Of a DNA stretch of 11,424 nucleotides, positions 1 through 6,517 are shown piece after piece. Where the stretch lies: positions 1 to 11,424 of the forward strand of contig DASTSM010000402.1 in NCBI GenBank assembly GCA_035760685.1, given 5' to 3'. Source of the stretch: ZC4RG20 sp035760685 (GTDB lineage: Bacteria; Pseudomonadota; Gammaproteobacteria; Steroidobacterales; Rariloculaceae). Position numbers and translations under genes: made by a program. The notes under the pieces were generated by a model. That model worked only from the letters and a program-made list of their open reading frames with translations. It was not told the DNA's origin and did not search any database. Numbering within the stretch: position 1 is the first letter of the stretch; every line of letters starts with the position of its first letter.

Positions 1-434
1 CTCGTCGCGGCCGTGACGGATCGGGGCGGCGTCGTCCACCGCCGCGCGATCGGCCTCGCCGCTGCGGCCGCTGCCGCCCCCATGCGCATCGACACGGTCT
101 TTCGCATTGCGTCGGCCTTGCATCGGAGGCGCGGCGGCGTCCTCGTGCACGGTCCGAACGAGACTCACGGCGAACTGCCGCACGCCGGCGGGGGCCTGTA
201 CGCATTTCTCGACGGCACTCAGAAATTCGGTTTCAACGTCATGATCGAGACCGAGGCGCGCGCGACGGGACGCCCGGCCGGCACCTACGGCTGGGCCGGC
301 GTCTTCAACACTTACTATTGGGTGGACGCCGCGGCCGGCTTCGCGGCGTGCTGCTCATGCAGGTCAGCCCCTTCTGCGACCCCGGGTGCGTCGAGACCTA
401 CCTGTCGTTCGAGCAGGCGGTCTACGCGCGGTAG
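1..434 (+). pseudogene. Decayed serine hydrolase (class C beta-lactamase / EstB-like), 5' end outside window
   Basis: Frame 1 reads from base 1 as the N-terminal part of a beta-lactamase-family esterase (VAAVTDRGGVVH, then PMRIDTVFRIAS, the usual lead-in to the SxxK nucleophile motif). Here the motif is SALH, so the lysine is missing. About 20 residues later the frame already shows the C-terminal half: AGGGLYAFL, FGFNVMIETEA, then GTYGWAGVFNTYYWVD, the family's conserved C-terminal block. The roughly 180 residues that normally lie between, including the YxN motif, are absent. After WVDAAAGFA the frame breaks near base 343-347. One extra G there would restore the expected end, which continues in frame 3 as GVLLMQVSPFCDPGCVETYL to a TAG at 432-434. 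Family members are secondary-metabolite or ester hydrolases. With no lysine, no core and a frameshift, this copy cannot be active. The family call is by motif recognition only. Confidence 0.72.
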
Positions 435-475
435 TGCCGTTCGCCCGCGGTTCGCCCGCGCGGCCGCATCAGGGC

Positions 476-1099
476 TCAATGCCGCCTGCGCCACTCCGAG
501 AGCAGCCCGAAGGCGAGCGCCGTGGCGGTGCCATATAGGAGATGGACTCCGAGGCGCTGCGCCGCGGCGGATCGCGCGCCTGCACTCCTGCCGTTGCCGC
601 GGATCATGCCGAGCACCGAGCGGCCGCCGTCGGCGTTGAAGGCGTGCAGCAACGCGCCGTAGAGCGCGCCGCTCGCGAGCCACGGCATGTTCCTGACGTA
701 AGGCCGCGCCTTGTCGTAAGCCGTGTCGAGCGCGGAGGAGCCTCCGGCCGATGCGAGCAGGCCTCTCGCGCCGCGTGCGGCTCCGCCGGCCGCCTCTCGC
801 GCGGCGGCGGCTCCCGAGGTCAGCGCCCCGCGGGCGCTTTTGCGAAGCTCCTCGGCGCCGTCGAAGCTTCTCGCGAGCCGTTCGGGAATCCGCGCGTTAC
901 TACGCGCGCGCTCGACCCAATCCTCCGTCTCGCGAGCGAGACGGCGAGTCTCCTTGCGGAGGCGCTTGGCCTCGCGGCGCAAGCGTTTTCTGACTCGCAC
1001 CGCCCGCCGGTCGTCGGAGCGCGCAATGGCGACGGCCAGGAAGGCCCCGCCTACGATTCCGGCGAGCGCGCCCGCCGTCACCCATTCTCTACCTTGCAT
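476..1099 (-). CDS. Membrane-anchored basic coiled-coil protein, YtxH-like
   Basis: A 207-residue protein of unknown function. Residues 8-26 form a glycine/alanine-rich membrane helix (AGALAGIVGGAFLAVAIA). Residues 31-66 are a highly charged Arg/Lys/Glu helix with heptad-like spacing (RRLARETEDWVERA), followed by an Ala/Gly/Ser-rich middle. Residues 139-154 and 184-201 are two more hydrophobic stretches, the last just before a basic tail (SEWRRRH). An N-terminal helix followed by a charged amphipathic segment resembles YtxH/gas-vesicle-like envelope stress proteins. The start was placed at the ATG opening MQGREW: extending upstream adds only arginine-rich low-complexity residues and runs into the lipoprotein gene. 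A weak GAGACGAG precedes it. It lies 20 bp after the small lipoprotein gene on the same strand, so the two are probably co-transcribed. It ends 41 bp from the convergent pseudogene. Confidence 0.62.
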   Translation of the reverse strand: MQGREWVTAGALAGIVGGAFLAVAIARSDDRRAVRVRKRLRREAKRLRKETRRLARETEDWVERARSNARIPERLARSFDGAEELRKSARGALTSGAAAAREAAGGAARGARGLLASAGGSSALDTAYDKARPYVRNMPWLASGALYGALLHAFNADGGRSVLGMIRGNGRSAGARSAAAQRLGVHLLYGTATALAFGLLSEWRRRH

Positions 1100-1119
1100 G
1101 TCGGCTCGTCTCGATGTGG

Positions 1120-1257
1120 TTAATCCGAGTCGTCGTTGTGCTGATCGTGCTGATGCTCCGCCGCCGCGCCCACAGCGCCCGCCGCGACATAGCCGCAGCC
1201 GCTGATCGGAGCGACCACGCTCAGCAAGAGCAGCAACCATGCGTATCGCTTTCGCAT
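1120..1257 (-). CDS. Tiny lipoprotein with His/Asp-rich tail
   Basis: A 45-residue secreted lipoprotein of unknown function. It has a basic N-terminus (MRKRY), a leucine-rich hydrophobic core (WLLLLLSVV) and a clean lipobox ISGC with Cys21 as the lipidated residue. Position +2 after the Cys is Gly, so outer-membrane sorting is expected. The mature peptide is only about 25 residues: a GYVAAGAVGAAAE segment and a tail of alternating His, Gln and Asp (HQHDQHNDDSD), which could bind a divalent metal. The start is well supported: AAAGGAGG lies 5 nt before the ATG. It is the first gene of a likely two-gene minus-strand operon directly below a consensus sigma-54 promoter. It resembles small entericidin-like or other short proteobacterial lipoproteins in size only; I do not recognise the family. 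Confidence 0.7.
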   Translation of the reverse strand: MRKRYAWLLLLLSVVAPISGCGYVAAGAVGAAAEHQHDQHNDDSD

Positions 1258-1293
1258 GAGATCCTCCTTTCCTGACTCTGCGTTACGGGTCGT

Positions 1294-1309
1294 TGCAAGG
1301 GCCGTGCCA
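1294..1309 (-). promoter_or_regulatory. Sigma-54 (RpoN) -24/-12 promoter
   Basis: Read on the minus strand the site is TGGCACGGCCCTTGCA, an exact match to the RpoN consensus TGGCACG-N4-TTGCA with the GG and GC elements at the proper spacing. Transcription would start near 1283, giving a leader of about 26 nt that contains the strong AAAGGAGG of the lipoprotein gene. Such promoters need an enhancer-binding activator; no gene for one lies in the window. Confidence 0.72.
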
Positions 1310-1323
1310 CAGCGCCCCCAGGT

Positions 1324-1371
1324 CTTGCGAGCTATTGAACGGCCGGGCCGACGCTTTAAACTCGTCGCAAG
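1324..1371. promoter_or_regulatory. Widely spaced inverted repeat CTTGCGA/TCGCAAG
   Basis: CTTGCGA (1324-1330) and its exact reverse complement TCGCAAG (1365-1371) are centred 41 bp apart, about four helical turns. They lie in the divergent region, upstream of the sigma-54 site (about -41 to -88 relative to its predicted start) and across the candidate promoter of the PQQ dehydrogenase. This could be a split operator or an activator site. Seven bases in a GC-rich region can recur by chance, so support is modest. Confidence 0.3.
1335..1362 (+). promoter_or_regulatory. Candidate sigma-70 promoter for the PQQ dehydrogenase
   Basis: TTGAAC (1335-1340) and TAAACT (1357-1362) are separated by 16 bp, each matching the consensus at 4 of 6 positions. 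They sit in the only AT-richer pocket of the divergent intergenic region, about 80 nt before the start codon. Both elements are imperfect. Confidence 0.35.
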
Positions 1372-1444
1372 CGCGCGCCGCACGAAGACACGTCGCAGCC
1401 GCGGCGCACTCGATCACGAAAACTAAGGACCGGAGGGGGAATCG

Positions 1445-3523
1445 ATGCGCCGAGTGCCAACCATTGCCTGCGCGTCGCTCGGCGCGCTCGCGTGCGCCGC
1501 GACGGCTGCGGCCCAAGGCATCGAGCCCGCACCTGCGTTCGACGCCAAAGATCTCACGGCCCCGCCGCGCGAGCACTGGATCACAAACGGCGGGAACGTC
1601 TACAACCAGCGCTATTCGCCGCTGACGGGCCTCAATCGCGACAACGTCGCCATGCTCAAGGCGAAATGGCGCACGGGCATGGGCTCGGGCGCGAGCCGCA
1701 AGAACTCGGGCCAAGTGCAGCTTCTCGCCTATGACGGCACGATCTACGCCGTCAACGGCGACGGCGACGCGTTCGCGATCGACGTCGACACGGGCAAGAT
1801 CCTGTGGACGTACCACGGACGGCCCGATCCGACGAGCGGCAATCCTTTGGGCTGGACGAGCCGCGGTCTCGCGCTCGGCGACGGCAAGGTCTTCATGGCT
1901 CAGGTCGACGCGAAGCTCACCGCGCTCGACCAGAAGACCGGCGAACCCGTCTGGTCGGTGCCGGCGGAGCGCTGGCAAGACGGCTTCAGCATCACGTCCG
2001 CGCCGCTCTACTACGACGGCATGGTCATCACGGGATTCTCGGGCGGCGAGCTCGGCATCCGCGGGCGCGTGAAGGCGTTCGACGCGCGCGACGGCAAGCT
2101 GCTCTGGACCTTCTACACGATTCCGGCGCCCGGCGAGATCGGGCACGAGACTTGGCCGCAGGACAGCGACGCGTGGCAGCACGGCGGCGCGCCCGTGTGG
2201 CAGACGCCGGCCGTCGACCCCGAGCTCGGGCTCCTTTATTTCTCGACGGGCAACCCGGGCCCCGATCTGCACGGCGGCGTCCGGGCCGGGGACAACTTGT
2301 TCAGCAGCTCGATCGTCGCGATCGATGTCCACACGGGCGAGTACCGCTGGCACTTTCAGCAGGTGCACCACGACCTCTGGGACTACGACTCGCCGAACCC
2401 GGTCGTGCTGTTCGACGCCGAGTACGGCGGCCGGCTCAGAAAGGGCCTCGTCGAGGTGTCGAAGACGGGCTGGGCGTACATTCTCGATCGCGAGACGGGT
2501 AAGCCGCTTATCGGCATCGACGAGCGGCCCGTGCCGCAGGAGCCGCGGCAGGCGACGGCGGCGACGCAGCCGTATCCGCGCGGCGACGCGATCGTGCCGC
2601 ACGAGATCGACATCGCGCCCGAGGGCGTCGATCTCGTCAACGGCGGGCGTATCTTCACGCCGTTCTGGACCGAGCCCGTCGCCGTGAAGCCCGGCACGAT
2701 GGGCGGCGCCAACTGGCCGCCGAGCGCGTACGACCCCGAGACGCACCTGCTCTACGTCTGCGCGAGCGATCGGATCAACACTTTCCGGGCCAGCGACGAT
2801 CTTCCGGACCCGGGCCCGAACCAGGTCTACATGGGCGGCCGCTTCACGCAGGCCGAGGCCCAGGACCGCGGCATTCTCGCGGCGCTCGACGTCACGACGA
2901 ACCGCCTCGTGTGGCGCCAGCAGTGGCCGGAGATCTGCTACAGCGGCGCGGTCGTCACGGCCGGCGGTCTCTTGTTCGTCGGCCGCAGCGACGGCCGCTT
3001 GACCGCGCTCGACAAGAGCAACGGCCACAAGCTCTGGGAGTTCATGACCGACGCCGGCGTGAACACGACCGTGACGACGTTCGAGCACGAGGGACAACAG
3101 CTCGTCGCAGTCCACGCGGGAGGCGCGACGTTCGCGAACTCGAAGCGCGGCGACGGCATCTGGCTCTTCTCGCTGGACGGCACGATCGAATCGCTCGCGC
3201 CGGGCGGGCGGCCGGGCGCGGGGCCGTCCGGGCGCGCCCCGTCCGCCGGAGCCGCCGCGCCCGCCGAAGCGGGCGTTGCCGCGGCTCCCGATCTCGCCCA
3301 CGGCGAGCGCCTGTACCTCGATGCGTGCCAAGCCTGCCACGGCGCGGACGGCGGCGGCGGGCAGGGCGGCGGACCGTCGCTGCGCGACGGGCTCACGCCG
3401 GACGTCATCGTCGGCGTCGCCGCCGAGGGGCGCAACAACATGCCCGCCTTCGGCGGCGACTTCTCGGATACGGATCTGCGCGACGTCGCCGCGTCCATCG
3501 TGCAGAAGCTGGCCGCTAAGTGA
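1445..3523 (+). CDS. PQQ-dependent alcohol dehydrogenase with C-terminal cytochrome c (quinohemoprotein)
   Basis: Periplasmic oxidation of a primary alcohol or aldehyde, passing electrons from PQQ to an attached heme c. The 692-residue length fits quinohemoprotein alcohol dehydrogenases. Residues 1-24 are a Sec signal peptide. An eight-bladed propeller follows, with repeated tryptophan-docking motifs (DVDTGKILWTY, DARDGKLLWTF, DKSNGHKLWEF). Likely metal/PQQ ligands are Glu202 (GGELGIRG), Asn270 (STGNP) and the catalytic Asp313 in WDYD; GGANWPPSAYD (420-430) is a family signature. A Gly/Ala/Pro linker (about 587-617) leads to a cytochrome c domain with CQACH (628-632) and probable axial Met666 (NNMPAF). 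Two oddities: the usual vicinal Cys-Cys is replaced by GWTSRG (136-141), and an Asp (315) sits two residues after the catalytic Asp, as in lanthanide-using relatives. GGAGGGGGA precedes the ATG. The carotenoid-oxygenase gene follows after 76 bp. Substrate is not predictable. Confidence 0.93.
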   Translation: MRRVPTIACASLGALACAATAAAQGIEPAPAFDAKDLTAPPREHWITNGGNVYNQRYSPLTGLNRDNVAMLKAKWRTGMGSGASRKNSGQVQLLAYDGTIYAVNGDGDAFAIDVDTGKILWTYHGRPDPTSGNPLGWTSRGLALGDGKVFMAQVDAKLTALDQKTGEPVWSVPAERWQDGFSITSAPLYYDGMVITGFSGGELGIRGRVKAFDARDGKLLWTFYTIPAPGEIGHETWPQDSDAWQHGGAPVWQTPAVDPELGLLYFSTGNPGPDLHGGVRAGDNLFSSSIVAIDVHTGEYRWHFQQVHHDLWDYDSPNPVVLFDAEYGGRLRKGLVEVSKTGWAYILDRETGKPLIGIDERPVPQEPRQATAATQPYPRGDAIVPHEIDIAPEGVDLVNGGRIFTPFWTEPVAVKPGTMGGANWPPSAYDPETHLLYVCASDRINTFRASDDLPDPGPNQVYMGGRFTQAEAQDRGILAALDVTTNRLVWRQQWPEICYSGAVVTAGGLLFVGRSDGRLTALDKSNGHKLWEFMTDAGVNTTVTTFEHEGQQLVAVHAGGATFANSKRGDGIWLFSLDGTIESLAPGGRPGAGPSGRAPSAGAAAPAEAGVAAAPDLAHGERLYLDACQACHGADGGGGQGGGPSLRDGLTPDVIVGVAAEGRNNMPAFGGDFSDTDLRDVAASIVQKLAAK

Positions 3524-3599
3524 GATGATGCGAAGCCGGCGGGCGACGGCGCGCGCCGGAGAAGCGTTGAGGCGGGGCTTGATCGCTGGAGGTTGAGAT

Positions 3600-5036
3600 A
3601 TGGCCGTCGATTTCAGAGGACATCCGCTGTTTCCGCCGGGCTTCAACAGCCCCACTCGGTTCGAGGCGGACGTCTACGACTGCGAAGTCTGGGGACAGAT
3701 TCCGACCGATATTGAAGGAACGTTCTACCGGATGCAGTGCGATTTCGAGTACCCGCCTCCGAAGAACGACTGGGTCACCGGCTTCAACGGCGACGGCCAT
3801 GTCAGCGCCTTCCGATTCGCGAACGGCTCGGTCGACTTCAAGAGCCGGTACGTCAAGACGGAGCGGCTCATGACGGAGCGGCGCGCGCGCAAGCGCCTCT
3901 GGGGCGTTTACCGCAACCCGTACACGGACGATCCTTCCGTCAAGAACATCGATCGCGGCGCGGCGAACACGCACATCTACTGGCACGGCGGCAAGATGCT
4001 CGTGCTCAAAGAGGACTCGCTGCCGTACCACATCGATCCCTTCTCTCTCGAGACGCTCGGCCGGTGGGACTTCTACGGCAAGTGGACGGCGACGAGCATG
4101 TCCGCGCATCCGAAGATCGATCCGCTGACGGGCGACATGATCGCGTACAGCTATCAGGCCAAGGGCATCCTGACCAAGGACATCGCGGTCTACACGGTCG
4201 GGCCCGACGGGCACATCAAGAACGAGGTCTGGCTCGAGTCGCCGTTCCTCGGGATCATCCACGACATTGCGATCACGCAGAAGCACATCCTGATTCCCGT
4301 CGTCGCGCGCACGACGAGCCTCGAGCGGCTCAAGTCGGGCGAGCCCATGTGGGAATGGGACGGAAGCCTCCCGACGATGGTCGGCGTGCTGCCGCGCGAC
4401 GGCGATGCGAAGGACGTGCGCTGGTTCAAAGGGCCCGCGCGAAACACGCTGCACTTCCTCAACGCGACCGATCGAGGCGACAAGATCACGATGGAGCTGC
4501 CCGTCTCGGACGAGGAGCGGTCTCCTTCGCACATCAAGCGCTGGACGTTCGATCTGAGCTCGAAGGACGACGCCTTCGAGGAAGAGGTCGTGTGCACGGC
4601 CAACGGCGTGCTCGCGCGCATGGACGATCGCTATCTCTCGCTGCCGTACCGCTACGGCTACGTCGGCCACGGCGACCGCGAGAAGCCGTTCGATACGACA
4701 CGCGCGCCCGCGAACCTCGCCGGGCGGGTCACGAACTGCTTTCGGCGCTTCGATCTCGGCGGCGGATCCGAGCACACGTTCTACGTGGGTCCGGTGCAGA
4801 GCTTGCAGGAGCCCTGCTTCGTCCCGCGCAAGGGCGGCAAGGAGGAAGGCGACGGCTACGTGCTCGGCATCGCGAACAACTACGCCGAGATGGCGTCCGA
4901 GCTCGTCATAGTCGACGCGCAGCGCATGGAGGAGGGCGCGGTCGCGACCGTGAAGCTGCCGTTCCGGCTGCGCGGCGGTACGCACACGAACTGGTTCTCG
5001 GCCGAGGATCTCGAGGGTCAGGAGGCCGGCGTATGA
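3600..5036 (+). CDS. Carotenoid cleavage oxygenase family enzyme, lignostilbene/isoeugenol oxygenase type
   Basis: A non-heme Fe(II) oxygenase that splits a C=C bond with O2. The 478-residue length equals that of bacterial isoeugenol monooxygenases, and several blocks resemble that group (YRNPYTDDPSVK, ANTHIYWHGGK, KEDSLPYHIDP, AHPKIDP). The four iron-binding histidines are visible: His170 (SAHPK), His221 (IIHDIAIT), His285 (TLHFLNA) and His462 (GTHTNW). Glu404 in EPCFVPR is the usual second-shell Glu. Phe62, Tyr104 and Lys137 fall where lignostilbene dioxygenases keep the residues that hold the 4-hydroxyphenyl ring, suggesting a para-hydroxylated aryl-alkene such as isoeugenol, a coumarate derivative or a stilbene. 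GGAGG at 3588-3592 supports the start. An in-frame TGA at 3594-3596 rules out an N-terminal extension, so there is no signal peptide of its own. It follows the PQQ dehydrogenase by 76 bp and overlaps the next start by 4 nt. Confidence 0.9.
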   Translation: MAVDFRGHPLFPPGFNSPTRFEADVYDCEVWGQIPTDIEGTFYRMQCDFEYPPPKNDWVTGFNGDGHVSAFRFANGSVDFKSRYVKTERLMTERRARKRLWGVYRNPYTDDPSVKNIDRGAANTHIYWHGGKMLVLKEDSLPYHIDPFSLETLGRWDFYGKWTATSMSAHPKIDPLTGDMIAYSYQAKGILTKDIAVYTVGPDGHIKNEVWLESPFLGIIHDIAITQKHILIPVVARTTSLERLKSGEPMWEWDGSLPTMVGVLPRDGDAKDVRWFKGPARNTLHFLNATDRGDKITMELPVSDEERSPSHIKRWTFDLSSKDDAFEEEVVCTANGVLARMDDRYLSLPYRYGYVGHGDREKPFDTTRAPANLAGRVTNCFRRFDLGGGSEHTFYVGPVQSLQEPCFVPRKGGKEEGDGYVLGIANNYAEMASELVIVDAQRMEEGAVATVKLPFRLRGGTHTNWFSAEDLEGQEAGV

Positions 5037-5329
5037 GCGTGGAAGCGCACGGCGTCTTGGATCGGCGCGAGTTCTTCGGACGCGTCGCGCTCGTGGCGGG
5101 CGGCATCGCGGTGACGGCGGCGTTGCCGTGGCCGGCCGCCCGCGCGCTCTCGGGCGCGGCACCGCAGGCTCTCGCACGGCAGGCCTCCGCGGCGAAGCTC
5201 GCCGATTGGACGATCGACGATCAGTGGGCGCCGGCGCCGCGCTATGCGGACGCTATCGGCTACGCCCGAACGCCGGCGCCGGCCGCGCTCGCGCACGTCG
5301 GCTCGATCGACGCGTTGTTCTACGCCTGA
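5033..5329 (+). CDS. Small Tat-signal protein coupled to the oxygenase
   Basis: A 98-residue protein of unknown function. Its N-terminus is a twin-arginine signal: LDRREFFGR (9-17) followed by a hydrophobic stretch (VALVAGGIAVTAALPW) and a likely cleavage near residues 36-40 (ARALS). The mature part is about 58 residues, with an aromatic patch (ADWTIDDQWAPAPRYADAIGYA) and no cysteines or clear cofactor motif. The ATG shares bases with the oxygenase stop (ATGA), so it is probably translationally coupled and made in step with that enzyme. Tat signals are usually found on proteins exported folded or on partners that carry a signal-less subunit across. The pairing suggests a small partner or export escort, as with gamma-type subunits of some oxidoreductases. 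That role is inference. It ends 28 bp from the convergent CmcJ-like gene. Confidence 0.75.
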   Translation: MSVEAHGVLDRREFFGRVALVAGGIAVTAALPWPAARALSGAAPQALARQASAAKLADWTIDDQWAPAPRYADAIGYARTPAPAALAHVGSIDALFYA

Positions 5330-5357
5330 GCCTCCGAGTGCGCCCCGCGGCCGGCCG

Positions 5358-6206
5358 TCACGCGAGCCAATAGGCTATCGCGCGCATCTCGATGCTCGTG
5401 CGCGGCGGCACGCCCGTCGGGCACGTCGAGTCGTCGAAGGCGGAGTGCGGCACCTGGCGCGGGGCGCCGGGGTCCGAATCGTAGGTCTTAAAGACGAGCG
5501 CCTCGTCGGGCGCCATGCCCGAGTAATAGAACCATCGGTGCGCGGGATTGAAGCGCACGACGAGCCCTTCGAACGACCACTCGGGCCGGCCGGGCTCGTC
5601 GAATACGGCGTCGGCGGGCACGAGATCCTCCGGCGCGACGCTGCCCGCGTCGCAGACGGCGAGCGGCACGTCCTGCGGCGGCGGCGTGAGCACGCGCCAG
5701 ACGTTGTAGTGCGCGAAGCGCCTCAAGGGCCTTTCGTCGTCCCGCGGCCGCGAGCGCTCGGCGAACGCGGCGGCCGTCGGCGCCGACACGTCCACGTGCA
5801 CGAACCGAGCGGGCCGCGAGTTGCTCCGCCGGCCCGATTCGGCCGAGCGCTCGCCGAACCGCAGCACCCCGGGGCTGCTCACGACGACGCGATCGGCGCC
5901 GGACAGCTCGGCGACGAGCCGCTCGATCTCGGGCGCGTGCATGGCGCGGACCTCGGCCGCGTCGCGAAAATTCGCGACGGCGCTTGCGTGGCGGAACAGC
6001 GCGAAGCCTTCGCGCTCGAGCGACGGCGGAGCCGCGGCGCCCCGCGCGTCGCGGACCTCGATGCTGCGGGGGTCGAGCACGAGCACGTCGCGCGACGCGT
6101 CGTTCGCGTGATAGCGCGGCCGCTCGGTCATCGGGGCCGTGTAATTGACGCGGCCGAAGACGGCGCGGGTTTCCGCGCCGGGAGCCGCAGCCTTCGCGCG
6201 GGCCAT
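5358..6206 (-). CDS. CmcJ/NvfI-family oxidoreductase (Fe(II)/2-oxoglutarate-type)
   Basis: A 282-residue protein of the CmcJ/NvfI/AsaB group, whose members are Fe(II)/2-oxoglutarate oxygenases or hydroxylases in bacterial and fungal natural-product pathways. The metal motif is visible: His137-x-Asp139 (FVHVDVSAP) and distal His254 (VPHSAFDD). It is followed 15 residues later by Arg269-x-Ser271 (RTS), the usual 2-oxoglutarate anchor, in the family-typical ending RTSIEMRAIAYW. Other family blocks include NVWRVL (168-173), PLAVCDA (181-187) and RWFYYSGM (224-231). The start has AGAAGGA 8-10 nt upstream and sits about 26 nt below a strong promoter. It is transcribed alone, convergent to the oxygenase operon. 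A role on the same aromatic substrate is possible but only positional. The substrate is unknown. Confidence 0.84.
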   Translation of the reverse strand: MARAKAAAPGAETRAVFGRVNYTAPMTERPRYHANDASRDVLVLDPRSIEVRDARGAAAPPSLEREGFALFRHASAVANFRDAAEVRAMHAPEIERLVAELSGADRVVVSSPGVLRFGERSAESGRRSNSRPARFVHVDVSAPTAAAFAERSRPRDDERPLRRFAHYNVWRVLTPPPQDVPLAVCDAGSVAPEDLVPADAVFDEPGRPEWSFEGLVVRFNPAHRWFYYSGMAPDEALVFKTYDSDPGAPRQVPHSAFDDSTCPTGVPPRTSIEMRAIAYWLA

Positions 6207-6517
6207 CGGAGTCCTTCTGGGCGCAAGCCCTCTCCGGGATTGTCACGCCGTCCGCCGCCGTGTCAACCTGCGAAGCGTGTCGACGCGCAAGCCGCCGAGG
6301 GTCGCGAGGAGGGCGAACGCATGAGCGCGACGGAAACGAGCGCCGAGATCAGGACCGCACGTCGCCCGCACGGAGCGAAAGGCCCGCGTTCGGGCGAATC
6401 GCGCGGTCGCAATGGGCCACGAGGCGCCCGCCATAATTCGTCATTTTTCGCGCAGCAATCCGCCAGTATCGGCGGTCATGCTCTCTCTCCACGGCTGCTC
6501 GCTGCATGGAGGGAGTC
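6207..6517. other. Divergent intergenic region between CmcJ-like and sugar transferase genes
   Basis: Holds the minus-strand promoter of the CmcJ-like gene at its left end. Near the right end is a CATAAT box (6432-6437, 5 of 6 with the -10 consensus, no good -35) and a small inverted repeat CCGCC-6-GGCGG (6460-6475) about 45 bp before the sugar transferase. I see no convincing gene in it. Confidence 0.5.
6239..6266 (-). promoter_or_regulatory. Sigma-70 promoter of the CmcJ/NvfI-like gene
   Basis: On the minus strand a perfect TTGACA (6266-6261) is followed after 16 bp by GACAAT (6244-6239, 4 of 6 with TATAAT). Transcription would begin about 26 nt before the start codon at 6206, leaving room for the AGAAGGA ribosome-binding site. 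Confidence 0.58.

Noticed and set aside
3536..3559. CCGGCG...CGCCGG inverted repeat between the dehydrogenase and oxygenase genes
   Set aside because: A 6-bp stem with a 12-nt loop in a pure GC stretch and no T-run is not convincing as a terminator or attenuator.
1283..3655. 790-codon open frame on the minus strand
   Set aside because: It lies antisense to the PQQ dehydrogenase, is Arg/Ala/Val/Asp-rich without motifs, and is a typical high-GC shadow frame.
3516..5177. 553-codon open frame on the minus strand
   Set aside because: It is antisense to the alkene-cleaving oxygenase, which has all four iron histidines; the composition is that of a shadow frame.
5330..5357. GC-rich palindromic gap between convergent genes as a bidirectional terminator
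   Set aside because: Only overlapping short CGGCCG palindromes are present, with no stable stem-loop plus T-run.
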